Assembly (NCBI GenBank): GCA_027924585.1
Contig: BSBM01001663.1
Coordinates: 248,001 to 312,000 of the forward strand
Reading direction: 5' to 3'
Length of the DNA: 64,000 nucleotides
Origin: Larix kaempferi
Taxonomy: Eukaryota; Streptophyta; Pinopsida; Pinales; Pinaceae
The notes under the pieces were generated by a model. The model ran no database searches, was not told where the DNA came from, and worked only from the letters and a program-made list of their open reading frames with translations. Within the stretch, counting starts at the first letter, position 1. Each line of letters opens with the position of its first letter. The position numbers were made by a program, and so were the translations under genes. Shown piece after piece: positions 47,257-59,461 of this stretch.

Positions 47257-48384
47257 AATGGACGATAACGGTAATGGATCAACGATCGAACAAAACCCAA
47301 ATCGAAACTGCTTTTGAGTCGATACAGTGACCAGATAAAATAGTAACTCTCAAACAGTGATGAACGAACTATCAAAGAAAACCCCAATCGGAATTGCTTT
47401 TGAGTAGATACAATAACCAGCGAAAGCACTACGATTATAATAACCTCCAAATGTAGCAATTTCTATTATAAATACATGATTTCCATGCTTTCCTCGATTT
47501 TCTTTTGAATCTTAACTTTTCATTAAAATCGGCCAAAATCTGGTCGGCCCTGTATGGGTGCTATCAGTGTGTTTTAATCAATAAACACGGGTCTTGAGAC
47601 CCTTCATTCGATGGCTATGGCTGTGACCAGGGGCTGAAAAATAAGCATAAAGAGGACTTAAAAGAAGACTCTAAACATTTAAGGTTTAGAATATAACAAC
47701 TCAATATCCACAGTAGTCTATTGAGATATGGGATGTCAATTTAGAACCATGATATTCATCATTTCCTTTTTAGAAGTATTTCCTTTTAGAAGTATGTACT
47801 ATTCTATTAACCACGTTATTTAATGTTTAAGATATAACATTTAATCAAATAATCTTTACACATCTTCTACTATTCTTTTTCTAATTTGAAATTCTATGTG
47901 TTTATTGTTCCTTTAAATGAATCGAATATAATCAACAAGACGACCCTAATATTTTCATATTTATTCTCTTATGTTAAACATAAGTGGTTTCGAGGTCTTT
48001 GGGTATCTATTACTACATGTCTTAAATTATCATATTAAACTCAAAATTATATATGTATATAACAATCAATATCAACTACGCCAAAATACCAAAGACATTA
48101 AAAGGATTTTAGTAGTAGGTATGATTTTTTAGATCTTAACTTTTGGGAGAAATAAAACCTAGGCTTTAGGCCTAGAAGGAAGCTTTTAGGTATCAAAGCT
48201 TAAGGGTGAAAACTCAAACCACCACACATGACCTTCCTAGTATAACCCTCGTATATTAGTGGGAATATAGGTGACATTAGGAATATTTAAGCACTATGTA
48301 TGGGTTTTGAGGCCTTGAACATGGTTAGGGGATGAATCTCATTATTTAGGCCTTAAGGGAATCCTCTAGGCATATACACTAAGA
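47257..48384. repeat. 5' flank of ELOF1 III and segment leading to GA block C
   Basis: 47257-47700 is the candidate promoter region, with the TATA-like run kept near 47462-47474. 47705-48384 matches 15292-16190 without the 5.15 kb insertion found in unit alpha, so it supplies the empty site. It joins the GA block at ACTAAGAA|AGAGAG, earlier than unit alpha does. Confidence 0.65.
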
Positions 48385-50036
48385 AAGAGAGAGAGAGAGA
48401 GAGAGAGGGTTAGGGGTTTAGAGAGAGAGAGAGAAGGAAGGTTAGGGGTTTAGAGAGACAGAGAGAGAGAGAGATTGGGAAAGATAAAGAGGGTTGGGGG
48501 TTTATAAAGAGAGAGAGAGAGAGAGAGAGATTGGAGGTTAGGGATTTATATAGAGAGAGAAACATTGGGGGTTACAAGTTTAGAGAGAGAGTGAGAGAGA
48601 GAGATTGTGGCTTAGAATTTGACAGAGAGGGGGAGGGATTAGGGGTTTAGAGAGATCTAGAGAGTGAGAGATTGTGGGTTAGGGAGATAGAGAGAGAAGA
48701 GGATTGAGAAAGAGAGAAAGGGTTAGGAGTTTAGAGAGAGAGAGAGAGAGAGATTGTGGCTTAGGGGTTTAGAGAGATCTAAAGAGAGGGAGATTGTGGG
48801 TTAGGGAGAAAGCGAGAAACAAAGATTGAGAAAGAGAGAGAGGGTTAGGGGTTGAGAGAGAGAGAGAGAGATTGTGGCTTAGGGGTTGAGAGAGAGAGAG
48901 AGAGGTTGGGGGTTAGGGGTTTAGAGAGATCTAGAGAGAGGGAGATTGTGGATTAGGGAGATAGATAGAGAGAAAGAGAGAGAAAGAGAGAGAGGGTTAG
49001 GGGTTTAGAGAGAGAGAGATATTGAGGTTTAGGGGATTAGAGAGAGAGAGAGAGAGATTAAGGGTTAGGGGTTTGGAGAGATAGAGATTAGGGGTTACGG
49101 GTTTCCAAATAGAGAAAGAGTGAGATTGAGGTTTAAGGGTTTAGGGAGAGAGACAGAGAGATTGTGGATTCGGGGTTTACAGAGAGAGAGAGAGAGAGAG
49201 TGGGGGTTAAGGGTTGAGGGAGATAGAGAGAGTGCATCAGATGTGAAAGAGTGTGAAGTATTGAAGGAAAAGTTATAGAAGTTGACCAATATGTACTATG
49301 ATTTTTGGATCCCTATTAGGGGTCGAAGGAGAGCGATATTGGGGTTTACAGGTTTAGAGTGAGAGAGAGGTAGAGTATCAGATGTGAAAGAGTGTGAAGT
49401 CTTGAAGGAAAAGATGCAAAAGTTGACCAATGTCTACTATTAAGTTTTGGATGCCCCGAAGAGAGAGAGAGAGTATCAAACATGAAGGGTCTTATGGATT
49501 CGGGGTTAAGGGTTTAGATAGAGAAAGAAAGAGAATGGTTGGGGGTTAGGGATTTAGAGAGAGAGAGAGAGAGATATATTGGCGCTTAGGGGTTTAGACA
49601 GAGAAATATTGGGGGTTATGGGTTTAGAGAGAGAGAGATTGTGGCGTAATGATTGAGAGAGAGAGAGGTTGGGGGTTAGGGGTTTAGAGAGATCTAGAGA
49701 GAGGGAGATTGTGGGTTACGAAGATAGAGAGAGAGAAAGATTGAGAAAAAGAGAGAGGGTTATGAGTTTAGAGAAAGAGAGAGAGAGTATCAAACGTGGA
49801 AGGGTCTTATGGATTAGTGGTTAGGGGTTTAGAGAGAGAAAGAAAGAGAATGACTGGAGGTTAGGTATTTAGAGAGAGATATATCGGTGCTTAGGGGTTT
49901 TGAGAGAGAGAGATATAGTGGGTTAGGGGTTTAGAGAGAGAGAGAGAGAGATTGTGGATTAGGGGTTGAGAGAGAGAGAGAGGTTGGGGGTTAGGGGTTT
50001 AGAGAGATCTAGAGAGAGGGAGATTGTGGGTTACAA

Positions 50037-50068
<32 letters not shown>

Positions 50069-50361
50069 GGGGGGGGGGGGTGATGGTTAGTGGTAGGACT
50101 AAGTGAGAGGGGGCAATGTTATTGGTAGGGGGTTATTGAAATAGAGAAAGGAAGGGGTTAGGGCTTAGGGTAATAGAGATATGGAGGGCTTGGGATTTAT
50201 GGTACATGTTTTTAATCAGGGGCTTATGCTTTATGGTAAGGGGATAGATGGGTGGTTGAGAGAGAGAGAGGGTGGTGGGGTTATAAAGAGGGAGGGGGCA
50301 TGGGATTATATTGAAAAAGGGAGATATAGCTAGAAGGATAAAGAAACAAATATGTAGCATT
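48385..50361 (+). repeat. GA-rich / telomere-like repeat block C (uninterrupted)
   Basis: The only full-length block. It corresponds to block A plus block B without the 4.4 kb insertion. It carries two copies of the coding-like DVKECEVLKEK segment (49240-49315, with a TAG inside; 49387-49458, with a TAA inside). Tracts of (GA)n, GGTTAGGGGTTTAG, AGATCTAGAGAGAGGGAGATTGTGGGTTA-like units and a G11 run (about 50071-50081) are present. Confidence 0.9.
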
Positions 50362-50494
50362 AGTGCGCACGCACTAATAGTGTGTCTGTGCTAATAGTGC
50401 ATGCGTGCTATTAGTGTGTGTGCTCTTTTAGTGCATGCGCACTAATAGTGTGTGCATGCAATTTGTGCGTGGACGTTACTAACGCGTGTGTGCT
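50362..50494. repeat. Alternating purine-pyrimidine repeat, alpha' copy
   Basis: Counterpart of 23318-23432 with more TG and less CG (for example GTGCATGCGTGC), which may reflect loss of CpG by deamination. Confidence 0.8.
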
Positions 50495-53290
50495 AAAATT
50501 TAATATTTTTGGCACGCTTACATTTTTCTCATACCATGTGTAATGAATTGCAAGGTGTGGTTCTAGGTTCGGATTGTCGAACCTTGTGCCTTGGACTCCA
50601 TTATATCAAAACACGTCATGTTCTGTAACTTCGTGTTTTTCAACCTCATATCTATATCTGCTCCACTTGTCCACTGCCAATGAAACTGCACATGCTTATA
50701 GAACTCTTTGTGCAGATTCCAGATAGCTATTTTTTGAATAAATTCGTTAGCGTTTTCTATTTTTTATTCATTTTTGTTTGCAAACATGTCATATTTACAT
50801 AAAACATAGGTTATGTATTTCAATTATAACTTTTGACTAACACACCTATTTTGAAAACGGAAAAGAACCCGCGCAAGTATATTGAAATACCTACACACTA
50901 AAAAAAATTGACTTTGTGAAGACCATGATAGCAGGGCCTAATGCTCGACCTTGTCTTTTTAAGGATTTCCAGACTTTCTTAATTGAAAAAATATATAAAA
51001 TTAGCTTGGAAAATTTTGGAAAAATAGCGCTGCACTAGATTCTCCTGTTATCTACAACCCTACATATATTTTTTTTTAATTTAGACAGTTTACATACCAA
51101 ACCCGGGGCCTAACGAAACATATGCATTATGTTTTTGAAAAAAAAAAACATACCAACCCTAGAAGAACACCATTTTTTGGGAGTTATACGTATTTTCTAT
51201 AAATAAAAGTTATATATTCCGAAAAGTGATCATATTCTCTACATTTCATATTTTTACACCATGTTCTAAAAGTTGTGTAGGTACCTTTAAAAATTCATTT
51301 TAATGGTTGGATTTAGTCCATTACAACTAACACGTCATAAGTGGGTATCATTACCTTGCACCAACCCAAAAACAAACTATGAGCTATCAAATAAATTTAC
51401 ATTCTTATTTCAATTGCAAAATGTGCTCATCTACAAACTAAATACAAATTATGTAAATCAAATAAATTCAAATTTCAAAATTCTTAATTACAAAGCTACA
51501 AACTAAATTAAATATTACAATTTAAATAAAACCTATGATAACCATAAACTAAACTTTATATACCAAATAAATTTATGTTAACCATGAACTAAAGAAATTC
51601 TATATCAACCATTAAATTAAATTCATAAACTAATTAACATTACACTACACTGCAAATTACAAAACAAAATCCAACTCTTTAATTAACAAATTAACTTCTA
51701 TAATACAAATTTCAGATTTTAACAAAACTTTAAGAAAAGATTACAAATTAAATTCTACGAAAACAAATATACTAAAAAAATGTACAAAACTTACAAACTT
51801 AAATACAATCTAAAATAAAATAAAGGCTACAAACTTTATTAACCTACAAATTCACTACAATATGAAAGTAAACATAGAAAGGCTAACTACTTATTTCAAT
51901 TCCATATTATATGAACAAGCAGAAAACGTTTAGTCCTACCTGATCAAACCAATGTTTAGATTCTCATACAAAACTAATGCTTAAACTCTCATCTGATAGG
52001 GGTAATTTACAACGCTTATTGGGGTATTCAAATACATTAATATTATTAATGTGGTAACTCATTTGGTCTAGATCTAGACTGTTGAACAAGACGAAATCTA
52101 CACTTCTTGTTCTTGAGAATAGAGTATCATTCTGATTCTAAAATAAAACAAATTAAAGATTAACAAAATGATATTTATAGTGAACTTCAATTTACAGTTA
52201 AAAACACACATACAAAATCTAATATAAACCTGCACTCCAACCTGTGTGAAACAAATTTATAATTAATCCAAACTCCACTATGTAAAATCTGAAACGAAAT
52301 TGCAAAGGAAGATGAAAATCTGATCCACGGGATGGCCAGCCCCGAAAATCACAATGCAATCACATAAAAACTACACAGAATCTGATTTCTAGAAACCAAT
52401 TCCTTATGGAAAGAAACTGAGTTATAAAATGATCAGCTTGATTTTCAGACTCAAATCTCCCACCCGAAGCAATTACCAGATACTTTGATTATATAATGTT
52501 TACATAGATAAAGAATCTATCCAAGGATTCAGTTTCCAGAAAATTAATACAATATTCTAAAAATAAAAATTGTTCAACCGCTTGGCTCAATTTCTAGAAA
52601 TTGTTGAACCCGTTGTTAATTAAATCTCCAAAATAGTATAAATCTGGTGACAGAGTTGTTGGATTGAATGATGGTTGGGTTCTATCTGTTGATACCTCCT
52701 CATTATCTCATCATGAATAGATTCTCGAAACATTATTAGTTGAAGCATGCGATCTGTTGTGTTGAAACCTGTGTGAACTATTGAATCTGTTGTATGTTGG
52801 ACGATCAGTTATATCTGCGTGACCTATATGATTTATGAAAGCCTCATTATATTGAACGCCTCCTTACTTAATCACATGATCCAACCAATCCATTAAAACA
52901 TTTATGACATGTGACATGTTTAATACCTGCATATGAATGCAAACAAAAAAATTTAAATGACATAGTGGAGTGGCATAATTCATTTTATGAGTGGATAAGC
53001 CACTTAATATTCCATTTGTTAATGTTTTAACTTAAGTGGCATAACATATTAATATATATATATATAAGTGGATTTCACATTAAATAATTACCATGCCTTA
53101 AAGTGGCATGATTTAAATAATAACAATTTTGTTTTATACATATTTTAAATTTAAAACAAATTTTTATAAAAGGGTAAAATAATAATTAGTTTAATGTATT
53201 ACCTTTTTTAATTGATTTATTTGTTTAAATTTAAAACAATGTAAATTAGTGGACAAAAGTTCATCATCAACTCGTGATTTTAATTTGCAT
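50495..53290. repeat. Duplicated tail segment of unit alpha', no gene
   Basis: Co-linear with 23433-25335 joined directly to 26985-28080, so it lacks the hAT-like insertion. The 113-bp tandem of unit alpha is single here. The (TA)n patch is short. Confidence 0.8.
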
Positions 53291-54245
53291 ATGCAATTAC
53301 TACAAGACCAACAAGAGCGAGAAAATGAAGCTAAGTCAAGCCGTCATAATGTTACAAAGAGTAAGGCAGAGAATCGACAAGAAGCATGCTCCAATACATC
53401 ATCGAAAATCAATCCTAGTGCATAACTCAGTACCGGAATAAGTGTCGGAATTCCTCAAGTAAATTCCCGCAAAAAAAGGGTATAGACAAGCCCACAATCA
53501 CCATGAATAATATATCGCAAATTAATAAATTAAATGCCTTTGAACTTTATTGTTTTTAATTGATAGATCAAAGTGAAAGACAATCTTTTGAATGGTAAAT
53601 ATATCAAATCATGGTGAATTGTATTGTTATGATAGTATAATATAATTGGGAAATGAGCAATTTTGAGGGCCCATCACCTTCTGATGTTCAATAACACCCT
53701 TCGAGGTAAACTTGGTCGTCTAGACCCATCAACACTCCACAACTTTCTTTCCATGTGATTGGGGAACTAAATCACAAGTTTGATTCTATAGTAAAGAATT
53801 AATTTTAGAAGACATAGAATTCTCCCATTCAAGTTATCCCTAAGCATCAACATAGGTGTCAAGATCATAGGTTTTGAGAACACAAGCCATCAAGGCAATG
53901 TTGCTATGTTACATTTTACTACGAGTCAGCCAACCAATACTGATGTCACCAACATCACATCTAGAAGCTTCAATAGTCTTAGCATACCACTGATGTAAAC
54001 AAGTCATCGATGAACTAAGTCAATTGGTTGCAAGAAGTCATGTAGGCATGTTGACAACTTCAGTCGATGTGGACCAACTACTAATTGAATTAGGAACAAA
54101 GGTTGATTTTCTAGTCAAAACTTCAAGGGAAGGTACAATCGATCAAAATTCTTCAAAAATATCAAAAAGATCATCGTTGCAACAAGCCATAGGAAGAATT
54201 CAATAACTTTATGTCTAAATTCTTCTCATCAAAGATCATAATCCT

Positions 54246-54567
54246 TCTCAATATAATCTATTGTTTGACAGGGTCAAAAAGTTGATAGGCTTTCGATGCA
54301 TCAAATAGCCCATCATGATGCAATCATAACACTTTGCATCCAATTTCTTCATACATTTTTCATGATGTGTGCCCAAGAAACACATCCAAAATTTCTTAGG
54401 TGTCCAACATACAATTTCATTCCCAGCCACTTCTCGACTAAAGTCATGATGTTGACAACTCTAGTCAAAACAAGGTTTAGGAGATAGTTTGAGCAATAAA
54501 AGTCAAATGTCGAACAAAATCCATAGAGACAAATATTTTTCAAAATTGGACTTGAAATAAGGACCAT
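54246..54567 (-). pseudogene. Copia integrase C-terminal remnant
   Basis: Two overlapping minus-strand frames together match the end of the copia integrase core: ..NYLLNLVLTR then EKWLGMK, HLRNFGCVSWAH in one frame and KKLDAKCYDCIMMGY in the next. One frameshift lies near 54350-54380. The domain joins viral-type DNA ends to target DNA in intact elements. Only about 105 residues remain and no copia pol continues on either side. Confidence 0.75.
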
Positions 54568-54850
54568 ACTATCATATTTGGGTGAGGTTATAACATGTTG
54601 TAAAGAGTTCCTTATGAACTCACAAAGGTTAGTAAGAGTTCAAAGTGGTTTCATTTGGTTTAACAAATTGTCTTGTTATATTTCAAGTAACTATGAATCA
54701 ACTTTTTGAACCCTATGTAAGGAAGTTCACACTAATATATTTTTATCATATTATTATGTATAGTAAAATATGGAAGGATCATGCTAAGAACTTAGACCAT
54801 GTACCCTACTACTTAGAAGAAAATCACTTTTATGCAAAATTGTAAAAGTG
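54568..54850 (+). pseudogene. Ty3/gypsy reverse transcriptase remnant
   Basis: 54645-54845 has FGLTN, FQ..MNQLFEPY, KFTLIYF and YSK.W..H.K.LD, the RT segment around the active site of Ty3/gypsy elements. The catalytic Asp-Asp is Tyr-His (54744-54749). The frame is short and ends at a TAA. It lies next to, and opposite to, the copia scrap. Confidence 0.8.
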
Positions 54851-55664
54851 CACCTTTGCTAAAGGTTCATCAAGAACTACATGCAATTGACGACATCATT
54901 TTCAAAACTCAAGAACAAATATTTTTAGTGGAATAGCAAGGGAAAAGAATGTTTTGAGTCCCGGAAGAGAGAGTTATGTAATTAACACGAGTAATAGAAA
55001 CACCCATGTTTAAAAAATCCTTCATGGTAGAATGTGATACATTGGTGTTTGGAATTAGTGGAATAATAATGTAGAAAGTCATCTAATAAAGAGATATTTT
55101 CCATTATATATGCATTAGCTAAGTGGTGACTATATCTTGCGTGAAGTAAGTTCTTGATACATACTAATCATAATAGGACCATTAGTACCTACTATGGAAA
55201 AAAAAGCATTATCCATTGAAAAAAAAAAGATAGAAAATTTCCACATTTGATATGGAAATATTACATAAAAAAGTGAAAGAAAACATAGTTTCATGACAAG
55301 ATGAAGATATGATCCTTAATTATTTATATAATTAAAACATAAATTGAGAATGCCACACACCCGAGACCTTAATCCATTATCAATAACTTAGGTTAAAGCT
55401 CAAAATTTCAATTAAGAAACGACATTTTATGGTACAAGGATAGGATCTCTCTAAACCCATCCTCTAAATCTAAAATGGATGTCTTAAGGGAATCAAACAA
55501 CTCTCCATCCATAAGACATGTAAGGTTTTTCATGACTTATTCTATAATGCATTCTAATATTTTTGTCTGAAAGCAATAAAAAATGATATTGATATATTTT
55601 CAAATTCTAAATATAAGGATATTCTCAAACTCCATTATTTAAACACACGAAAAGTCACTAATTC

Positions 55665-56560
55665 TATTGCGGCGTTCATCAAGGGTTATGTCGCTTTGCA
55701 TTGATCAATGATTATGTTTAATTTGACATAAGGGTTATGTCCAGTTCTGAAATTCATTAAGGATTAAAAAATGGTAAACGCCGACAATGCCCGAGATGTG
55801 ACATTCGACATTCATCAAGGGCTATGTCACATTGCGATGTATATCAAGTGTTATGTCGCATTGCAGTGTTCAACAAGGGTTATGTCGCATTCTGACATTG
55901 ATCAAGGGTCATGTGAGACATTAATAATTTGACATTCCGCATTCATCATGCGCTATGTCACATTGTGATGCTTATCAAGGGTTAGATTCAATTGTGACAT
56001 TCATCAACCATTATGTCACATTTTGATGCTTATTAAGGGTTATGTTGCATTGTGGCGTTTATAAAGGGTTATGTCACTTTGTGGCATTGATCAATGGTTA
56101 TGTCTAATTTGACATAAGGGTTATGTCCAGTTCTGAAATTGATTAAGGATTAAAAAATGGTATACGCCGACAATGCTCAAGATGTGACACATTAATAATG
56201 TGACATTCGACATTCATCTAGGGCTATGTCACATTGTGATGTATATCAAGTGTTATGTTGCATTGCAGCGCTCATCAAGGGTTATGTTGCATTGTGACAT
56301 TGATCAAGGGTCATGTGAGACATTAATAATTTGACATTCCGCATTCATCATGCGCTATGTCACATTGTGATGCTTATCAAGGGTTAGATTGCATTGTGAC
56401 ATTTATCAACCATTATGTCGCATTTTGATGCTTATTAAGGGTTATGTTGCATTGTGGCATTCATCAAGGGTTATGTCGCTTTGAGACATTGATCGATGGT
56501 TATGTCTAATTTGACATAAGGGTTATGTTCAGTTCTGGCATTCCTTAAGGATTCAAAAAT
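55665..56560 (+). repeat. Satellite of about 30-bp units in a 386-402 bp higher-order repeat
   Basis: Short units (TCATCAAGGGTTATGTCGCATTGTGACAT and variants) repeat throughout. A distinct marker with TAATTTGACATAAGGGTTATG recurs at 55719, 56105 and 56507, giving higher-order periods of 386 and 402 bp. Conserved fragments such as ACGCCGACAATGC appear once per period. A centromere-like or dispersed satellite origin is possible; the array is short. Confidence 0.85.
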
Positions 56561-58017
56561 GGTAATTTTTTTAATTAAAGTATAATAATTTTCTTTTTTA
56601 ATATCAATACACATATTATCAACATATATTACTTTATATTAGTTATTTTAATTTTTAACATCTCTATGTACCATGAATATAATAATTTTTTATTTTTATA
56701 CTAATTTTTATTTCTATTATTATTTTTATTTTTATTTTATATTACAATATAATATTATAATTTAATAAAAATAATTTTTAAGTTGATTATATCCTTATAT
56801 CTCATTAATGTATTATAATAATTGATAATTAATTTTATTATTATATATATTTATTTAAATAATATTAAATTATTAATATTTTCGAGATATTTAAATATCG
56901 TATTTAATTATTATATAATAATTAAATAACTAATATTACTTTATTAATACTTTTGAGATATTGAATGTAATATTTAATTAAGCAATATTATGGATATATT
57001 TAATACTTTACAAATTAATATAATTTTATTAATACTATTTAATTAAATGGTATTATTTTTAATTAATTATTAGTATTATTTTATTAAAAAAATATTAATG
57101 AAGAAAAACATTATTAATGTGTCAAATATATCATAATGTTATTAAATATCTCCAAAATACATCATAATATTATACATATCCCCAATATTAATAAATTAAT
57201 CATGTTTAATTAATTATAATATAATAATTAATTATTTAAATAACTAATAATTTTTTAATTAACTAATAATATTATTAACTAAATAATAATATTAGTTATT
57301 AATTAATTAATAACTAATATTATCATTAACTAATAAAAATATTACCAATTAAATTATTTTATAATAATATTGTTTAGTTAATTATTATAAAATAATAATA
57401 TTGTTTTGGCTGAAAAAATAATAGTATTGTTTAATTAATAATATTCTTTAATTAAACAATATTATTAATTAAACATTTAAATTATGTAAATCATTAAACA
57501 ATATTAATACTTTTTAATTAAATAATAATAATTACTTAATTAATTAATATTATTATGAACTAAATAATAATTAATATGAATTAAATTATTTTATAATTAC
57601 TTTATTTAATTAAACAATGTTATTAATGTTTTTATTAAAATTATTAAATAATATTATTCTATTAATATTTCGGAGATATGTGTATGTGCTCACCCATTAC
57701 TAACAACAACCACATTAATAATATTAATGTGTATCGATAAAGACACATACTTTTTTATATTATTAATGTGGTTGTTGCTAGTTTAAATAAAAAAATCATC
57801 ATTACATACAATAACTTTTTGAAACTTTAGAAAATATATCATCTATTTATATTACTATTCATTCTACATTTTCATCTATATTTTAAAAGGAAAAATTCCC
57901 ATTATGTACAGTGATTTTTTGAAACTTAAGAAAACATATCATCTATTTCTATTACTACTCAAGTAATGGAGCATCAATCCAAACGAACAACTTTGACCAT
58001 TTTCAACATATAGGAAA
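56561..58017. other. Extreme AT-rich stretch with a foldback
   Basis: 56570-57680 is almost entirely A and T, dominated by AATTAATAATATTA-type sequence. It includes the inverted repeat at 57699-57782. No coding potential. A matrix-attachment-like role is only a guess from composition. Confidence 0.6.
57699..57782. repeat. 26-bp inverted repeat with 32-nt loop
   Basis: Arms 57699-57724 and 57757-57782 match at 25 of 26 positions when one is reverse-complemented (core ACAACAACCACATTAATAAT). The loop has its own GTGT..ACAC pairing. It may be a small MITE-like remnant or a cruciform-prone site. Confidence 0.8.
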
Positions 58018-58755
58018 AGTAATTACTAGAATTTGAATGTGTAATCAATGTAGCAAAATGGTTGGAGGTATTTACAATATGTTATGTGATTTTCAATATG
58101 TTATGTCACCTCCACTAGTAAGTACCAAAGTTGCAAATATGTTAAGAAATTGAAGTTAATGGAGAACAATAATGACTATTTTGGGTACGTCATATTTAAT
58201 AATTATTATTATTATTAAAAATGAAATGTGTATATGTCATGAAGTAGGTTTTTGCTTAAACTTAAAGTATATAAATGACTAGAAAAAAATAAAATTGACT
58301 GAACAAAAATTCTGTGAGTTTGACATCGCCTAGGATTAAAGACAACTAAAACGTCTTTCCTTTCCTGCGATTTTTTAATAAAAACTGGTGAAAATTGTTC
58401 TTGGAAATTATTATTTCAACAATTTTGTAATTTCGGCAATTATGTTTGACCATTTTAGACGAAATGCTAGTTTTTAAAATGACCATCCAAATCACCCAAA
58501 TTGCAATGTGAACACTCCAAATTGCTATTTCAACAACAATTCTTCTTCTTCTGTCGGATTCCAATTTAGTTAGCGTTTATATTGCTCTGTTTTACGTGGG
58601 TATCAGTCTAATATTTGCAAACCAATCTATGTGACTTCAACTTGAAACCTAAGAAATAACAGTTATCGATGGAGATCCAAATCATATGGATTCAATAAGG
58701 TGAATATGGTTTGCATTTCACGGTCACGGGACAACGTCTATCACTCTTAATTTTG
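58018..58755. repeat. Beta'-type 3' flank of ELOF1 IV
   Basis: Co-linear with 28145-28952, starting at AAAGTAATTACTAGAATTTG. No gene. Confidence 0.75.
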
Positions 58756-58975
58756 TTAGTAGTTTTCCTTTTCACATTCGTCCAACCAGTCCGTAAACCT
58801 GCAAAATTAGAAACAAATTAGAGAGTCATTGAAACCTATGTATGCAGCATAGTGTTTAATTAAATATGGCTGGTTTTCATTGGATCGCTGGATACTTACA
58901 CGTCAATTGCCTCGCTCAAATTTGAGTAGATGGATAGAAAATAAACAAACATAAATAGGTCAGACGGCCATATCC
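58756..58975 (-). pseudogene. ELOF1: ELOF1 copy IV, 3' fragment
   Basis: Exon 4 is 58756-58798 with one substitution (Ala to Glu at residue 81, DECEKENY). Exon 3 is 58900-58921 and retains the ..LSEAIDV coding sequence, but the acceptor before it is AA instead of AG (58922-58923). Intron 2 breaks off at 58975 and is followed by GA-block sequence, so exons 1 and 2, the promoter and the intervening segment are deleted. Shares the GGGACAACG flank with copy II. Confidence 0.88.
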
Positions 58976-59033
58976 AGAGAGAGGTTGGGGGTTAGGGGTT
59001 TAGAGAGATCTAGAGAGAGGAATATTGTGGGTT

Positions 59034-59071
<38 letters not shown>

Positions 59072-59352
59072 GAGGTGATGGTTATTGGTAGGACTAACTG
59101 AGAGGGGGAAATGTTATTGGTAGGGGGTTAGTGAAATAGAGAAAGGAGGGGGTTAGGGCTTAGGGTAATAGAGAGATGGAGGGATTAGGATTTAAGGTAC
59201 ATGTTTTTAATCAGGGGCTTATGCTTTATGGTAAGGGGATAGATGGGTGGATGAGAGAGAGCGAGGGTGGTGGGGTTATAAAGAGGGAGGGGACGTGAGA
59301 TTATTTTGAGAAAGGAAGATATAGCTAGAAGGATAATGAAAAAATATGTAAC
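58976..59352 (+). repeat. GA-rich / telomere-like repeat block D (truncated)
   Basis: Corresponds to the last part of blocks B and C (from about 22950 or 49980 onward). It starts immediately after intron 2 of ELOF1 IV. Confidence 0.88.
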
Positions 59353-59461
59353 AATAGCGCGCGTCCACCCATAGTATGTGTGCACTATTAGTGTGTGTGT
59401 GTGTGTGTGCACTAATAGTGTGTGCGCGCAATTTGTTTGTGGACATTACTAACGTGTGTGA
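59353..59461. repeat. Alternating purine-pyrimidine repeat, beta' copy
   Basis: Contains GCGCGCG and an uninterrupted (GT)n run near 59391-59410. Counterpart of 23318-23432. Confidence 0.8.

Larger units (their letters stand above)
53291..58017. mobile_element. 4.7 kb mosaic insertion in unit alpha'
   Basis: In unit alpha the sequence passes in under 70 bp from GCATATGCAG to AAAGTAATTACTAGAATTTG; here the same flanks (53290 and 58015) enclose 4.7 kb. It holds a copia integrase scrap on the minus strand, a Ty3/gypsy RT scrap on the plus strand, a satellite and an extreme AT-rich region. No common ends were found, so it is probably a nest of several events. Confidence 0.6.
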
